Shown: in pieces, positions 1 through 9,286 of the stretch
Layout: each line of letters opens with the position of its first letter
Position numbering within the stretch: the stretch's first letter is position 1
Assembly: GCF_008035925.1 (NCBI RefSeq)
Contig: NZ_CP036264.1
Span: 3,780,402-3,844,401 of the forward strand
Reading direction: 5' to 3'
Length of the DNA: 64,000 bases
Source: Stieleria maiorica
GTDB taxonomy: Bacteria; Planctomycetota; Planctomycetia; Pirellulales; Pirellulaceae
Position numbers and translations under genes: made by a program
Notes under the pieces: model-generated
What the model saw: the letters and a program-made list of their open reading frames with translations, nothing else
Databases searched by the model: none
Told to the model about the DNA's origin: nothing

Positions 1-3000
1 TGTTCAGAACGTCGATCGTGTCGTTGTTGTCACCCGAGTCGACGAGCAGAACGCTTTCGATCCCCGTTGTGGTGACCGTGATGGTGTCTTCGCCGGCGTT
101 GCTGCTGACCGTCGTGCGTGTACGGTCGCCGGTTGTGGTGATCGTGATCGTATCGTCCGCCGTGCCCGTTTCCAGATTCAGCGTTTCGATCGTGTCATAG
201 ATCAGCGGGACGACCAGCGCCGTCGTCGTCAACGTCGTGGCGTCAAGCGTGTAGGTATCCGCCCCGGCATTGCCTTCATTGCTGATGTTCAGCTCGTCAC
301 CCAGATCATAGTCTTGTGTGACCGTGATCGACTTGGCCGTGACGGTTTCGGTGACGCCCGGCGTGGCGGCAATCGGATCTTGGCCGTAAACGCAGATGGC
401 ACCCAGGATGTCGTCGAGCACGCCGGCGGGGTTGCCACGCATGACGGCGCGATCGGTGCTGCGCGAGCCGGCGGCGTCGGAGGAGATGTTGATCGTGTCC
501 AATCCGGCGCCGGCAAAAATATCGGTCGCGCTTCCGGTTGCGGTGGCCCGCACGTTGATGACGTCGGAGTCGTCGCCGGTGTCGATGTTGGTCGCCGACA
601 GTCCGCCGGTGCCAGACAACGTGACCACATCGTCACCGCCCCCGGTGTCGATCGCCAGCCCGCTTTCGGCACCGGTCGTGGTGACCGTGACATCGTCATC
701 GCCGTCACCAGTGGTCACCCGCGTCACGCTGGCGTCGACCACGCCGGGCGTCGCGGTCGTGCCGGTGCCGAGCACATCGACGGTGTCGTTGTCGGCGCCC
801 GAATCGATGACCAACACGCTTTCGATTCCCGTGGTGGTGACGGTGATGGTGTCACCGCCGGCACCGGTGTTGAGGGTTGCCCGCGTTCGATCGACGGTGC
901 TGGTGACGGTGACGATGTCGCCGCCGGAGCCGGTTTCCAGGTTCAACGTCTCGATCGTGTCGTAGGTCAGCACGCCGACCGGTCCGCTGCGAGTCAACGT
1001 GGTTGTGTCGAGCGTGTAGGTCTGTGCGAACGCGTTGCCTTCGTCACTGATGTTCAATTCGTCGCCGAGTTCATAGCTTTGCGTGACGGTGATGGTTTTG
1101 GCGGTCACACTTTCGCTGATCCCCGGCGCGGCGATGCCGGGATCGTGGCCGTAAACGCAGACGTCGCCCCGGATGTCATCGAGCACGCCGGCGGGGTTGC
1201 CACGCATGACGGCGCGATCGGCGCTGCGCGTGCCGGCGGCGTCGGACGAGAGGTTGATCGTGTCCAGACCTGCGCCGGCAAAGATATCGGTCGCACTGTC
1301 GGTTCCCGTGGCTCGCACGTTGATGACGTCGGAGCCGTCGCCGGTGTCGACGTCGGTCGCCGAAAGTCCACCGGTGCCGGCCAACGTGACCACATCGTCT
1401 CCGCCTTCGGTGTCGATCGCCAGTCCGCTTTCGGCGCCGGTCGTGGCGACCGTGACATCGTCGTCGCCGTCTCCGGTGGTCACCAGCGTCACGCTGCCGT
1501 GGACTGTGCCGGGAGTCCCCGTGGTGCCGGTGCTGAGCACATCGATCGTGTCGTTGTCGGCGCCCGAATCGAGGACCAGTACGCTTTCCAGACCGGTGGT
1601 GGTGACGGTGATGCTGTCCGCGCCGGCGTAAGTGTTGATGGTCGTCCGCGTTCGGTCGCCGGTGGTGGTGATGCTGACGTCATCGCTGTCGCTGCCGGTT
1701 TCAACTACTAGCGTTTCGATGTCGCTGTATGACAGGCTGCCGGCAAAACCGGACGATGCGAGCGTGGAATCAGTCAATGCGTACGTTTCCGCGGCGGCGC
1801 TCGCGCTGTCGGAAAGATTCAGTTCGTCGCCCTGTGCCAGCATCGCGTCGACCGTGATGGTTTTGGCGGTCACGCCAGCGGGGGTCGTCGGCAGGGCTTC
1901 GCTTGCTCCTCCATCGATGACCAGCACGCCGTCGATCGCGTCCAGCGAGGTCAGGCCGACGTTGATGATGTCATTGCCGACGCCACCGTTTAGATTGACC
2001 GTCAGCGTCGCTCGAACATTGGCGATGCTGATGGTGTCGCTGGCGTCGTCTCCATTGACGGTCAAAATCGGAAATGCAGACAAACTGTCGCGATCCAAAA
2101 TATCGATGACGTCGTCACCGGTTCCCGCGTTGATGGTCAACGAGTTGGTGGGATTCAAGAAGTCGACCAATTCTCCCAACGTCGAATCGATTCGATTGAC
2201 GTTGTCGGCGGCGACGAGGTCATCGGAAAGCGTGATCGTCTCGGCGCCGCCGGTGAAGGTAAAGACGCGGTCGACGGCGCTCAGGTTGTCGACGATCGGT
2301 TCCAGCCCGGTGTAGGTAATCGTTCCCGAAGTCACCGCGTCAAAGTCGATCGAAATCGATCCGCTCATCTGATCGTTGACCGGCGGGGCAAAGCTGTGAT
2401 TGACATTCAGTGCGGATCCGTTGACCAGCCGAATCGCGTCGCCGGGCAGACCGGGGTTATTGGGGTCGTTCAACGGATCGGCGCCGTCGACGAAAATCGG
2501 GGTTGAGATCATCCCGCCGCCGTAATCGATCGTCAGCGTGTCCCGGTCGGTGCTGCCCTGGACGGCGATGTTGGCGATGGTTGCGATCGGGACGCGGCTG
2601 AGCATGTTGCCGCTGACGGTGTCGTTGACGCGCAGATCGGTGCCGTTAATCACCAACGTGTATTCATCCGCGGTCCCGTCCGAGACGGCCGGGAAAATGA
2701 ACAGATCGCTGATGTCGATGGACGCCGAGTCGCTCGACGTCAGGCCATCGGCATCGGTCACCGTCAGATCGATCGTGTGCGAGCCGACACCGATATGGTC
2801 GATCACGGTCATCCAGGGAATCGTCGCGACCGGGGTGTTGGTGGTGAAATCCGCCGTGCCGTCTTGGTTCAGGTCCCAGGCGTACGTCAACGTCTCCCCG
2901 GCGTCGGGATCGATGGTTCCGCTGGCGTCGACGTTGATCGTCAGCCCGGCGTCGATCGCGTACGGTCCGCCCGCATCGGCGACCGGCGCTTCGTTGACAT

Positions 3001-3424
3001 CGGCCACCGTGATTTGAAGCGATTGTGTGTCGGAATTCGAATCGCTGTCGGTGACCGTCACGTCGACTTCATACACGTTGTCTTGATCGTCGTCGATGGG
3101 CTGTTCGAAGTCCGGCGATGCGAGGAATTGCACAACGCCCGAATTGGGATCAATGCTGAACCGATTTTGGTCCGCACCGCCGGCGAAGGAATACGTCAAT
3201 CCGCTGCCTTCGGAGTCCACGTCGTCGGTCGATTGAACGTCAATCGCCAGCGGCTGATTCTCATCCACGGTGACCGTGTCGGACGAAGTGATGACGGCCA
3301 AAAGACGGCGGTTTTCAAGCGACTCGACCAAGCCGCGGCGACGTTGGCTGCGTTTGCGGGCATCGGTTCGGCGCCGGCATTTGGAAATCGAGCCGAGCAG
3401 ACGTTGGGGCCAGTGTCGCGACAT
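1..3424 (-). CDS. Giant LEPRxLL-type surface protein with cadherin-like, PKD-like and acidic repeat modules (3' end outside window)
   Basis: An open frame runs on the minus strand from the ATG at 3424 to the window edge without a stop, giving at least 1141 residues. Residues 1-45 are very basic and end in a LEPRxLL-like motif (LENRRLL, about residues 36-42), the planctomycete signal of giant exported proteins. A cadherin-like domain follows (about 48-150, with DENQPLAID and FSIDPNSGVVQF), then a PKD-like domain (ADAGGPYAIDAG). The rest is made of acidic, Gly/Thr-rich repeats such as GGGDDVVTL and GAGLDTINI, like RTX/beta-roll calcium-binding repeats. Long modules recur with a 765-bp (255-aa) period: the same DNA is at 441-450 and 1206-1215. 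It is probably an adhesin or surface-layer protein. The function is inferred, and the C-terminus is not visible. The plus-strand frames over it are shadows. Confidence 0.85.
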   Translation of the reverse strand, partial: MSRHWPQRLLGSISKCRRRTDARKRSQRRRGLVESLENRRLLAVITSSDTVTVDENQPLAIDVQSTDDVDSEGSGLTYSFAGGADQNRFSIDPNSGVVQFLASPDFEQPIDDDQDNVYEVDVTVTDSDSNSDTQSLQITVADVNEAPVADAGGPYAIDAGLTINVDASGTIDPDAGETLTYAWDLNQDGTADFTTNTPVATIPWMTVIDHIGVGSHTIDLTVTDADGLTSSDSASIDISDLFIFPAVSDGTADEYTLVINGTDLRVNDTVSGNMLSRVPIATIANIAVQGSTDRDTLTIDYGGGMISTPIFVDGADPLNDPNNPGLPGDAIRLVNGSALNVNHSFAPPVNDQMSGSISIDFDAVTSGTITYTGLEPIVDNLSAVDRVFTFTGGAETITLSDDLVAADNVNRIDSTLGELVDFLNPTNSLTINAGTGDDVIDILDRDSLSAFPILTVNGDDASDTISIANVRATLTVNLNGGVGNDIINVGLTSLDAIDGVLVIDGGASEALPTTPAGVTAKTITVDAMLAQGDELNLSDSASAAAETYALTDSTLASSGFAGSLSYSDIETLVVETGSDSDDVSITTTGDRTRTTINTYAGADSITVTTTGLESVLVLDSGADNDTIDVLSTGTTGTPGTVHGSVTLVTTGDGDDDVTVATTGAESGLAIDTEGGDDVVTLAGTGGLSATDVDTGDGSDVINVRATGTDSATDIFAGAGLDTINLSSDAAGTRSADRAVMRGNPAGVLDDIRGDVCVYGHDPGIAAPGISESVTAKTITVTQSYELGDELNISDEGNAFAQTYTLDTTTLTRSGPVGVLTYDTIETLNLETGSGGDIVTVTSTVDRTRATLNTGAGGDTITVTTTGIESVLVIDSGADNDTVDVLGTGTTATPGVVDASVTRVTTGDGDDDVTVTTTGAESGLAIDTGGGDDVVTLSGTGGLSATNIDTGDDSDVINVRATATGSATDIFAGAGLDTINISSDAAGSRSTDRAVMRGNPAGVLDDILGAICVYGQDPIAATPGVTETVTAKSITVTQDYDLGDELNISNEGNAGADTYTLDATTLTTTALVVPLIYDTIETLNLETGTADDTITITTTGDRTRTTVSSNAGEDTITVTTTGIESVLLVDSGDNNDTIDVLN

Positions 3425-3786
3425 GACGGAACCTGGAGGACCTGATGGCGTGTGGTGAATTAATGTCGATCACTCGGAAGTGTGGTGATTCCACTAACGT
3501 CGACCGATTTTTGTGGAGACTCCGCGGCGAAAAAACGAATTCGATCCCCTATTCGATCCGCTTCTCTCACCCCCGAGTAAAATCACCCCGCCGCGAAAAA
3601 CAAGCCAACACTCACAAAAGGACCAACTTGCCTGTTTTCCGCCAATTGTCAGCTGCCCTCTCGCAGCGTCGCGTAAAATCATGGGTGCAGATTGGTGGCA
3701 CTCAACAACGCTTGAAAGCACACGTTAAGCTGGTATCACTGGGTTGGCCCCCGATTCGAAATACCCGCCTGACTTGACCCCCTCTT
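3425..3786. other. Divergent intergenic region without a gene
   Basis: This 362-bp gap separates the divergent LEPRxLL gene and the kinase gene, so it should hold promoters in both directions. I see no convincing sigma-70 boxes, hairpin or RNA gene. The short frames across it (for example 3445-3777 +) are basic, low-complexity and show no family motif, so I do not call them. No clear Shine-Dalgarno site precedes the ATG at 3787. Confidence 0.5.
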
Positions 3787-6700
3787 ATGAGTAACGCGCC
3801 TCCCGTCGAATTCCATCCAGGGATGGAAGTTGTCCCGGGCTACACCCTGATTTCACCCCTCGGCAGCGGGATGGCGGGGGACGTTTGGCAGGCCCAGGCC
3901 GCCGGCGGGATCAAGGTCGCCCTGAAAGTGGTGCGGAATTTGAAGGACTTGGGCGGCCGCAAGGAGCTCAAGGCGCTCAAGACGATCCGCGACGTGCACC
4001 ACCCCAATCTGTGCCCGCTGTTCGGATTTTGGACCAAAGACGCCGATGGGAGGGTGTTGGCCGACGGCGAAACCGAGGATTTGACGCTCGATTCGATCAG
4101 CGGCGTGGGGCTCGGTGTTGGACCTGGACAAAAACCTTCCGGGCAAAAGCCGTCCAGTCAATCCGGACACGGTCCCCCGGAACCGCCGTCGCCGGACGCC
4201 CCGAGCGACCATGCGGTGGAAATGGGCGGCACGATGGCTATTGGGAGCGGGATGCCCTATTCGCCTCCCGCCGCGGAGTCGCCCGCAGAAACACCGGTTC
4301 AAGCGGAGCCCGCCAAGCCCAAGGTCACCGCCGAACAGCTGATCGTTGTGATGGGGCTGGGCGACTGCACGCTTTATGATCGTTTGAAATTCGTGCGTCA
4401 GGATGCGGGTTTGGGACCCGATGCCTACGACACCCCGTACGGATTGGACGCGGCCGAAGCGGTGCGTTACCTTCGCGCCGCGGCCAGTGCGATCGACCTG
4501 CTTAACCAAGAGCACCAGATCTATCACTGCGATATCAAGCCCCAGAATATCCTGCTGGTCGGCGGCGAAGCGCAAGTGTGTGACTTTGGGCTCGCCAAGC
4601 AGATGGAAGGCGACATGCGTCAGACCCAGCAGGCCTTTGCAACGCCGGCCTATGCGCCGCCGGAAGTGCTGCACAACGAGGGCTACAGCCGCCAAGTCGA
4701 TCAATACTCCCTGGCGGTCACGTATTACGAACTGCGCACCGGCCTGCTTCCCTTCGACATCACCACGCACGCCAGCATGCTGGTGGCCAAGTCGACGGGA
4801 AAACTGAACCTGGACGCGCTCACGCCGCCGGAACGCAAGGTTTTGCAAAAGGCGCTTCGCCGGGTGCCCAGTGAGCGATACGGTTCGTGCACGGAATTCG
4901 TCAACGCGATCGCCGTCGCATCGGGGGTCGAAAAAAGTGGCGGCATCACGATCGGCCGGATCATCACGGCGGTGGCCGTCTTGCTTGTGACGGTGGGGCT
5001 GGGGATCGGCGTGTGGAGCGTGGCTCATCCGGAGAGCTTCAAAGAGTTTTTCTTTCGCAGCGAAATCGAGGTCGCGAAAGACCTTGATGACGAGCGGACG
5101 AACTACGAACGCACCGAACCGCTGCTGTTTGATGAATCACACGTCACGCTGACTCAAGTGATGAGCCACTCGGCGGAAATCGCCCAACAATCCGAGGGGG
5201 AATTAAAAGACAAGGCCGATGCCCTGTTTGCCGACGCGGCGACTCGATTGATCGGCAAGATTCACACCGCGCTGAAACAGTACGAAAGCAGGCCGGGGGC
5301 GGTTGTCGCGCAAAAGGAAAGCAAGTCGTTGGCGGGCTGCCTGTCTCGATTGGCCCTTGAACCGGCGGGACCGGACAACGCGATCCTTGGCGGGCTGGAA
5401 AGTTGGATGGGAACCAACGACGATCAGCTTCAAAATGCCTGTCACGAATACTTGTCGCTCTATCATGCTGCGGTCGTTCGTTTCGATCTGCTGCTCGATT
5501 CAAATCCGACGGTCGAACCCCGTGAACCGTTTCATGGGGCACTGCCCGAACACTTGGACGCCCTGCGCCGATCGCTTGATGATCGACCGGGAGATTTTTC
5601 GCAGGGCTCGATCGATTTGACACTGGCGTCCCTGTTACCGGTGTTGGCGACCATGCCGGCCGAGGAGATCAAGACGTGGACGGCCGAGCAATGGCTGGAT
5701 GAAACGCGTCTGGGCGATCTGATTCGGGCCGAATTGGTCGTTCGCCAATTCGGTCCTCACGCGTTGTATGCCAGACGCTGGGCCGAAATCCGCGAAACAT
5801 TCACCTTGGCTGTCGAGCCGGCGGTCACCGGGACTGCGACCACCGCGGGTGTAATCCTCCCGGCGACCAGGCAGCGTGTTCTGGACGGCTTTCCGGACCT
5901 GAGAACGGAAAAGCAAATCGCCGAGCTGCGGACCGCCGTACAGCAGTCCCTGTGGGGTGAGGTCGAACGATTGCTCGGACAATTGCGCGGGGCGTCGTCG
6001 ATCAACCCCGAGCAGACGACCGTCCTGGCCGTTGTCGATGCCATGGCCAAACATCGCGCGGCTGACAACGCCTTGGAATTGACGCTGACGTCGATCAAAC
6101 AGGCGGGCATCGCACCGACTCAATTGCGGCACTTGCGAATGCAACCGTTGCTGGCAAGTTACTTGCGCGAGATCGGACGACGCATCATCGCTGATCCCGA
6201 CGGCCGGTCGACGCGTTTGTTCACCCAGCTCAGCAGCGCCCGTTGGGTGCAAGACGAACTCCAGATGCCGGTGCCGGAGGAGTTCGTGGCGGCGGCCGCG
6301 ATTTCGCTACTTCGTGAGAGCCCGGAACTGATTTCCGATTCAGCCGGACAAGCCGAATGGGGGTTGGACCTGGACGCATGGCTGAAGCGACTTGATGAAT
6401 CGGCGGAGTCTGCCGAGTTGTCAGCCGCGATCCGCATCGAACGGGAAATCGCCGCCGGATCGGCAAACCCATCGGCCGTCTCTGCCGCGACAGAGGTGTT
6501 GCGATCGTCCGACCACACCTACCTGGGCGTCATTTCCAAGGACTATGCGGACTACCTGTTGGCTTGCGGAGCTTGCCTTCAGAACCAGGACATCGGGCCC
6601 GTGGCTGACAAGCTTGCCACAACATCACGTGAATCGATTCAGGCGTTGGGTCAGACGCGATTGTATTTAGGGACGGACATGCTGGTCCGGCACGCGATCG

Positions 6701-9096
6701 CGTCGTCCGGTATCGCGGATGATGAAGTCGTGTCGCTGCGATATTCCCAAGGGTCGGTGAACGCCTCTGATTTAAGCCGTTCACGTTCGTACTTGAAGCT
6801 CGCCGAGACGCTGGCTCGATCGACCGGTCAAGGATTTCCCACGGCACTGGAAGGTGAACTTTTTCTCCTGACGGTGGCCAGCGGTGGCAGCCAGGCCGGT
6901 CAGATCGTCGTCCCGCGATTGATTCGAGAGCGGTTGGAGACTCCCGAGACGACCGCGGACCTCTCCACACAAACCCTCAAGGCGCTGCATCTGATCGGCA
7001 TCGAAATGCAGAAAGCCGCCGGAGATCCCCGGGAACGACACGACATCGCACTGCGTTTCCTGCTGCGACCGGCGCGCGCCTTGTTGGAGCGGTTCGGACG
7101 CGATCGATTCGGCCCCCGGACCGGTGATTCCAACGCCAAGGGTGTCCTGATTCGCATGGTGTTGTTGCCGACGGTCCGTGACGTCGTTTACGAAGCGATG
7201 CGGTTCATTGATGGGCAACTGCTGCCGATCGGTTTTCAAAAGGATTTCCCCTGGCCGGTCGACGAAGTCAACAAGCTTTGTCAGGTTTCCGCCGTGGCGT
7301 ACCGAGATCCGATGACGCGGACGGAATTTCAAGATCAGGACTTTTTTCGTCGCCAACGTGTCGCGATTTCTGCCATCGCCGCACAGGATGCGTCTTTATC
7401 ACAGGCCGAAACGCGGGCGTTTCTGACCGATGTTGCGATGGCGGCGGTTTCCATTCGCAGTTGCGATGGCCAACAACTCTTGACGCTTGCCGACAAACTT
7501 GCCCGATCGGGAAGGGCCACCGATGTCATTCAATTTGTCCGCAGCGAAGGCCTGGAACGATTGGCCAATGTCAGCGAGACACGTGCCCAACGGGGAGTCT
7601 TTCTGAAACAGGCGTTCGAGGCTACCGAAGCCGCGTTGGCGGCGACTCCGGGCGACACCGATCAAACCGACCAGGCACAGCTTCTGTATGAAATCTCAAC
7701 CAAGAGCGCCGATTTGGGTGTCCGACTTGCGTTTTTGCAACAGCCGATCAGCGACAAACTTTCCTACCTGAAACCTTCCCTATCGCGCGCCGATCGGGCG
7801 CTTGAACTTTATCTCGATCAGTGGGCCGAAGAAGTCCATTGCCCCATCGTGTCCGCTTACATCACCAAAGGAAATGTCTGTGAAGACATCGCACACTATT
7901 GTTCCATCGGTGATGACGAAGTGTCCATCCAACAACGTGAGGAACACTTTCGCTTGGCGATCGCAGCCTTCAAACAAGCCAAAAACAAGAACGACCAGGA
8001 CCTAAAAACGCGATTCTCTCTCGGACGCTGTGAGTACCGTTGGGCGATCACTTTGGAAGGCAGTGCTAAAGATGCCGTACTGGCCGATGCGTCCAGGTCG
8101 CTCGGTGATCCACCCCAAAGTCTGGACAACCTCGGCGAAGTCGAAGCGAACAAGGCTGCCGAGTGGTATGTGTGGAAGATCAATGTCCAATGGGAACGCG
8201 ACAATCAGAACGACGCCCTGCAGTTGGCGATCGATGCCGTCCAACTGGTCCGCGATCGTCTGGTCCACATTAATATTCGCAGCGATCTGGCACGAAAATG
8301 CGCCTGGGTGATGGCAAAAAGCGGACGGCTGAATGAAGCGGTCACCTGTCTGCGGGTTCTTGACGGCGAAGGTGAAGTCAGCGACGTGATCCTGCGGATG
8401 GGATTGTTGTCCGACATCGCCTTTTTTGGCAGCAACCCCGACAAAGCGTTGTTCACCGTCCCACTGCGGATTTTGGAGCGAGTCGAAAAGCTCCGGACGC
8501 TGGCCGATGACGACGACGCGACCTACGAACTGGCCAAAATCGCGACACGCAGCGTTCGCGAACAGCTGGCAAATCGGATTCGCGGCGTGCAACCCAAAAC
8601 GTCCAGCACGCCCGAGGACCTGTCGATCGGTCCCCAAGAATTGGATGCCCAACTCGATCACCAAACGGATGGCCGCTACCTGGAACTTTCACGCGTTTTC
8701 CTACAGGGCGATGCCGCGGCGCGAAGCGGTGACGCCGATGCGATTTTTCGTTTTACCTGCGACCTCGCCTCCGTCGCCGATTCGATTCCCGATCCCCCGT
8801 TCTATGTCGAAGACAGCGACTACATTACCGATAACCTGTGTTTGATGGTGCTGTATTGTTTGAATTACTGGGTCGACGAATTGGCTCAAAAAGACGCGCT
8901 GGACAAAAAGCAGATGCAAGAACGTGCCAGGGACGAGTTGACTGCCGAAAAGCATGCCGATGTCGTCCAATGCCTGGACTCTCTGAAGCAGAAATTCTTG
9001 AAAGCCCAAAATACCCGGCTCGCCAGGGTCGTCGACGATGCGATCGGAATGGTCGACGATCTGGTGGAACGTGAACCGGAGCTTCCGGGGGCGTGA
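3787..9096 (+). CDS. Membrane Ser/Thr protein kinase with a very large C-terminal helical region
   Basis: The protein has 1769 residues. Residues 18-375 form a Hanks-type kinase: glycine loop GSGMAG (26-31), ATP-binding Lys47 in VALKVV, catalytic HCD (247-249) with DIKPQN, DFG (266-268) and APPE (290-293), so it looks catalytically competent. A Pro/Gly/Ser-rich insert of about 80 residues (105-180) sits in the N-lobe before LIVVMGLGDCTLYDRL. A single transmembrane helix at about 390-411 puts the kinase in the cytoplasm and the remaining roughly 1350 residues outside it or in the periplasm. That part is alpha-helical and TPR-like in feel (AEHFRLAIAAFKQAK-type stretches) but matches no family I can name. 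The HRD motif is HCD, a tolerated variant. The TonB-type receptor starts 190 bp downstream on the same strand. The substrate is unknown. Confidence 0.88.
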   Translation: MSNAPPVEFHPGMEVVPGYTLISPLGSGMAGDVWQAQAAGGIKVALKVVRNLKDLGGRKELKALKTIRDVHHPNLCPLFGFWTKDADGRVLADGETEDLTLDSISGVGLGVGPGQKPSGQKPSSQSGHGPPEPPSPDAPSDHAVEMGGTMAIGSGMPYSPPAAESPAETPVQAEPAKPKVTAEQLIVVMGLGDCTLYDRLKFVRQDAGLGPDAYDTPYGLDAAEAVRYLRAAASAIDLLNQEHQIYHCDIKPQNILLVGGEAQVCDFGLAKQMEGDMRQTQQAFATPAYAPPEVLHNEGYSRQVDQYSLAVTYYELRTGLLPFDITTHASMLVAKSTGKLNLDALTPPERKVLQKALRRVPSERYGSCTEFVNAIAVASGVEKSGGITIGRIITAVAVLLVTVGLGIGVWSVAHPESFKEFFFRSEIEVAKDLDDERTNYERTEPLLFDESHVTLTQVMSHSAEIAQQSEGELKDKADALFADAATRLIGKIHTALKQYESRPGAVVAQKESKSLAGCLSRLALEPAGPDNAILGGLESWMGTNDDQLQNACHEYLSLYHAAVVRFDLLLDSNPTVEPREPFHGALPEHLDALRRSLDDRPGDFSQGSIDLTLASLLPVLATMPAEEIKTWTAEQWLDETRLGDLIRAELVVRQFGPHALYARRWAEIRETFTLAVEPAVTGTATTAGVILPATRQRVLDGFPDLRTEKQIAELRTAVQQSLWGEVERLLGQLRGASSINPEQTTVLAVVDAMAKHRAADNALELTLTSIKQAGIAPTQLRHLRMQPLLASYLREIGRRIIADPDGRSTRLFTQLSSARWVQDELQMPVPEEFVAAAAISLLRESPELISDSAGQAEWGLDLDAWLKRLDESAESAELSAAIRIEREIAAGSANPSAVSAATEVLRSSDHTYLGVISKDYADYLLACGACLQNQDIGPVADKLATTSRESIQALGQTRLYLGTDMLVRHAIASSGIADDEVVSLRYSQGSVNASDLSRSRSYLKLAETLARSTGQGFPTALEGELFLLTVASGGSQAGQIVVPRLIRERLETPETTADLSTQTLKALHLIGIEMQKAAGDPRERHDIALRFLLRPARALLERFGRDRFGPRTGDSNAKGVLIRMVLLPTVRDVVYEAMRFIDGQLLPIGFQKDFPWPVDEVNKLCQVSAVAYRDPMTRTEFQDQDFFRRQRVAISAIAAQDASLSQAETRAFLTDVAMAAVSIRSCDGQQLLTLADKLARSGRATDVIQFVRSEGLERLANVSETRAQRGVFLKQAFEATEAALAATPGDTDQTDQAQLLYEISTKSADLGVRLAFLQQPISDKLSYLKPSLSRADRALELYLDQWAEEVHCPIVSAYITKGNVCEDIAHYCSIGDDEVSIQQREEHFRLAIAAFKQAKNKNDQDLKTRFSLGRCEYRWAITLEGSAKDAVLADASRSLGDPPQSLDNLGEVEANKAAEWYVWKINVQWERDNQNDALQLAIDAVQLVRDRLVHINIRSDLARKCAWVMAKSGRLNEAVTCLRVLDGEGEVSDVILRMGLLSDIAFFGSNPDKALFTVPLRILERVEKLRTLADDDDATYELAKIATRSVREQLANRIRGVQPKTSSTPEDLSIGPQELDAQLDHQTDGRYLELSRVFLQGDAAARSGDADAIFRFTCDLASVADSIPDPPFYVEDSDYITDNLCLMVLYCLNYWVDELAQKDALDKKQMQERARDELTAEKHADVVQCLDSLKQKFLKAQNTRLARVVDDAIGMVDDLVEREPELPGA

Positions 9097-9286
9097 ACAA
9101 CGCGCTGTCCCTTCTGTGGTAATTTGGGTGCGTTGGGCACTTTCGAATATTTGCCCAACATTTGCTTTAGGCATTCGGGGGTACCCGTCGATCTACCCCA
9201 TAAAGGCTGGTTGCGCGGACGAATCAAGGACGAGACGTCAGAATCGATCGATCTCCCATACAAACTGCTTGTTGACAGGGAAAACA

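Noticed and set aside
18..3017. Many overlapping plus-strand frames with Ser/Val/Pro-rich translations over the first 3 kb
   Set aside because: They are opposite-strand shadows of the LEPRxLL gene; their repeats mirror its coding repeats and they have no family motifs.
3853..5028. A 391-aa minus-strand frame over the kinase domain
   Set aside because: It is a shadow; the kinase motifs are on the plus strand.
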